Part shown: positions 63,084-64,000 of the stretch, one piece after another
Layout of the letters: every line of letters begins with the position of its first letter
How positions within the stretch are numbered: the first letter of the stretch is position 1
DNA from: UBA1479 sp038109305
GTDB lineage: Bacteria; Pseudomonadota; Alphaproteobacteria; Rhodospirillales; Casp-alpha2
Reading direction: 5' to 3'
Assembly (NCBI GenBank): GCA_038109305.1
Contig: JAYNIR010000006.1
Location: 1 to 64,000, forward strand
DNA: 64,000 nucleotides
Program-made: the position numbers and the translations under genes
Notes under the pieces: generated by a model
Databases searched by the model: none
What the model saw: the letters and a program-made list of their open reading frames with translations, nothing else
Told to the model about the DNA's origin: nothing

Positions 63084-63869
63084 TCAGTCATCCAAATCGT
63101 CGAGGCGCATGGCGGCGCCGTTGGCGTTCATATAAGTCTTGGCCTCGGCGACGGAGTGGGTGCCGAAGTGGAAGATCGACGCCGCCAGAACTGCCGACGC
63201 GTGACCCTTGACGACGCCTTCGACCAAGTGATCCAGCGTGCCGACGCCGCCCGACGCGATCACCGGAATGGAAACGGCGTCGGCAACGGCGCGGGTCAGT
63301 TTGATGTCGAAGCCTTCTTTGGTGCCGTCTCGGTCCATGGAAGTCAGGAGGATTTCCCCAGCGCCCAGTTCGGCCATCTGTTCGCACCAGGAAATCGTTT
63401 CGATCCCCGTCGCCGTACGGCCGCCGTGGGTGAAAATTTCAAACCGGGTCGAGCCATCATCCGTATGCACGTGTTTTGAATCGACGGCGACGACGACACA
63501 CTGCGCGCCGAACTTGAGCGACGCGTCCTTGACGAATTTAGGATTTTCAACGGCGGCGGTGTTGACCGAAACCTTGTCGGCGCCGGCCAGCAATAATTTC
63601 CGGATATCGTCGACCGTGCGCACGCCGCCGCCGACGGTGAGCGGCATAAAGCATTGTTCGGCCGTCCGTGCGACGACATCAAAGATGGTGTCGCGGCCTT
63701 CGTGGCTGGCGGTGATGTCGAGGAAGCAAAGTTCGTCCGCGCCGGCGGCATCGTAAACGCGCGCCTGTTCCACCGGATCGCCGGCGTCGACCAGATCGAC
63801 AAAATTGACGCCCTTGACAACGCGGCCTTGGTTGACATCCAGGCAGGGGATCAGCCGTGTTTTCAGCAT
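63084..63869 (-). CDS. hisF: Imidazole glycerol phosphate synthase subunit HisF
   Basis: 261 aa cyclase subunit, beta/alpha barrel. Catalytic Asp11 (RLIPCLDVNQGRVVKG) and Asp130 (VVVAVDSKHV) are intact, and phosphate-binding loops include TVGGGVRTVDDIR and ASGGVGTLDHLVE. Its start overlaps the hisA stop (CATGCTGA), a common his-operon arrangement. Confidence 0.97.
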   Translation of the reverse strand: MLKTRLIPCLDVNQGRVVKGVNFVDLVDAGDPVEQARVYDAAGADELCFLDITASHEGRDTIFDVVARTAEQCFMPLTVGGGVRTVDDIRKLLLAGADKVSVNTAAVENPKFVKDASLKFGAQCVVVAVDSKHVHTDDGSTRFEIFTHGGRTATGIETISWCEQMAELGAGEILLTSMDRDGTKEGFDIKLTRAVADAVSIPVIASGGVGTLDHLVEGVVKGHASAVLAASIFHFGTHSVAEAKTYMNANGAAMRLDDLDD

Positions 63870-64000
63870 GGCACGGTTTCCTTTTCCGCCAACAGCCGTT
63901 GGGCGGCCGATAAATCAATGTGCCCGCCGTATACGGCGCGCCCGGAAATGACGCCTTCGAGCAGCCCGGCGCTGGCTTTTTTCAGCGCCTTGAGGTCATC
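63863..64000 (-). CDS. hisA: Phosphoribosylformimino-AICAR isomerase HisA, C-terminal end (runs off window)
   Basis: Only the last 45 codons and the stop are present. LEGVISGRAVYGGHIDLSAA is the typical HisA ending (the GVI-GRA-Y-G motif of the last barrel strand). The TGA at 63865-63863 overlaps the hisF ATG. The rest lies beyond base 64000. Confidence 0.88.
   Translation of the reverse strand, partial: DDLKALKKASAGLLEGVISGRAVYGGHIDLSAAQRLLAEKETVPC

Overview
The window is a 64 kb piece of a GC-rich alphaproteobacterial chromosome. Gene order and protein types (Ros/MucR-family regulator, Fur, bactofilin, prokaryotic-type GshB, tsaB/fur/miaB/phoH/ybeY/lnt/metK/trmB/rimP/nusA/infB and hrcA-grpE-dnaK-dnaJ next to rph-rdgB-hemW) resemble free-living, Rhodospirillales-like lineages. 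This placement is inferred from synteny. A run of 100 N at 30877-30976 marks a scaffold gap, so this is a draft or metagenome-derived assembly. I saw no tRNA, rRNA, CRISPR array, prophage or insertion sequence.

Layout: (1) 1-5.6 kb, minus strand: partial infB, ylxR, nusA and rimP (transcription/translation operon), then trmB and metK separated by an intrinsic terminator. (2) 5.8-12.4 kb, minus: fur-miaB-phoH-ybeY-corC-lnt, tightly packed with 4-14 bp overlaps, preceded by a Ros/MucR regulator. (3) 12.5-18.9 kb: TusA-like protein, tsaB, a frameshifted permease, a nitroreductase, a polysaccharide deacetylase, a Bax-like glucosaminidase and an Nfu-type Fe-S scaffold. (4) 18.9-27.4 kb, minus: trpS, murJ, glnD, mutS. 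(5) 27.7-36.3 kb: malic enzyme, then an eroded stretch with a damaged PhoX phosphatase, a possible truncated membrane ORF, ppa, a 5'-truncated SulP permease, an isocitrate-lyase-family gene and a heavily decayed SLC13/DASS transporter. (6) 36.4-46.2 kb: AmpG-like permease, typA/adenosine kinase pair, EI24-bactofilin-lipoprotein group, nth, DUF2244, dapB, a frameshifted PNPOx-fold gene and 3-hydroxyisobutyrate dehydrogenase. (7) 46.3-51.6 kb, minus: heat-shock set hrcA, grpE, dnaK, dnaJ. (8) 51.7-62.1 kb, mostly plus: rph-rdgB-hemW, divergent LppC-like lipoprotein, then rsmI-yraN-BON lipoprotein-SirB1-like-gshB-dienelactone hydrolase-comM, where yraN has one premature stop and comM has three lesions. 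(9) 62.1-64 kb, minus: hinT, hisE, hisF and the 3' end of hisA.

Most of the window is ordinary core metabolism and information processing. What stands out is the number of disrupted genes (seven loci with premature stops, frameshifts or deletions; six of the eight premature stops are TAG) and a short extragenic repeat lying just 3' of dnaJ and hisE, with a more diverged tandem pair 3' of the SulP gene. I did not find a convincing new multi-gene system. The best leads are the repeat family, the internally deleted PhoX and the pattern of gene decay, some of which may be assembly error.
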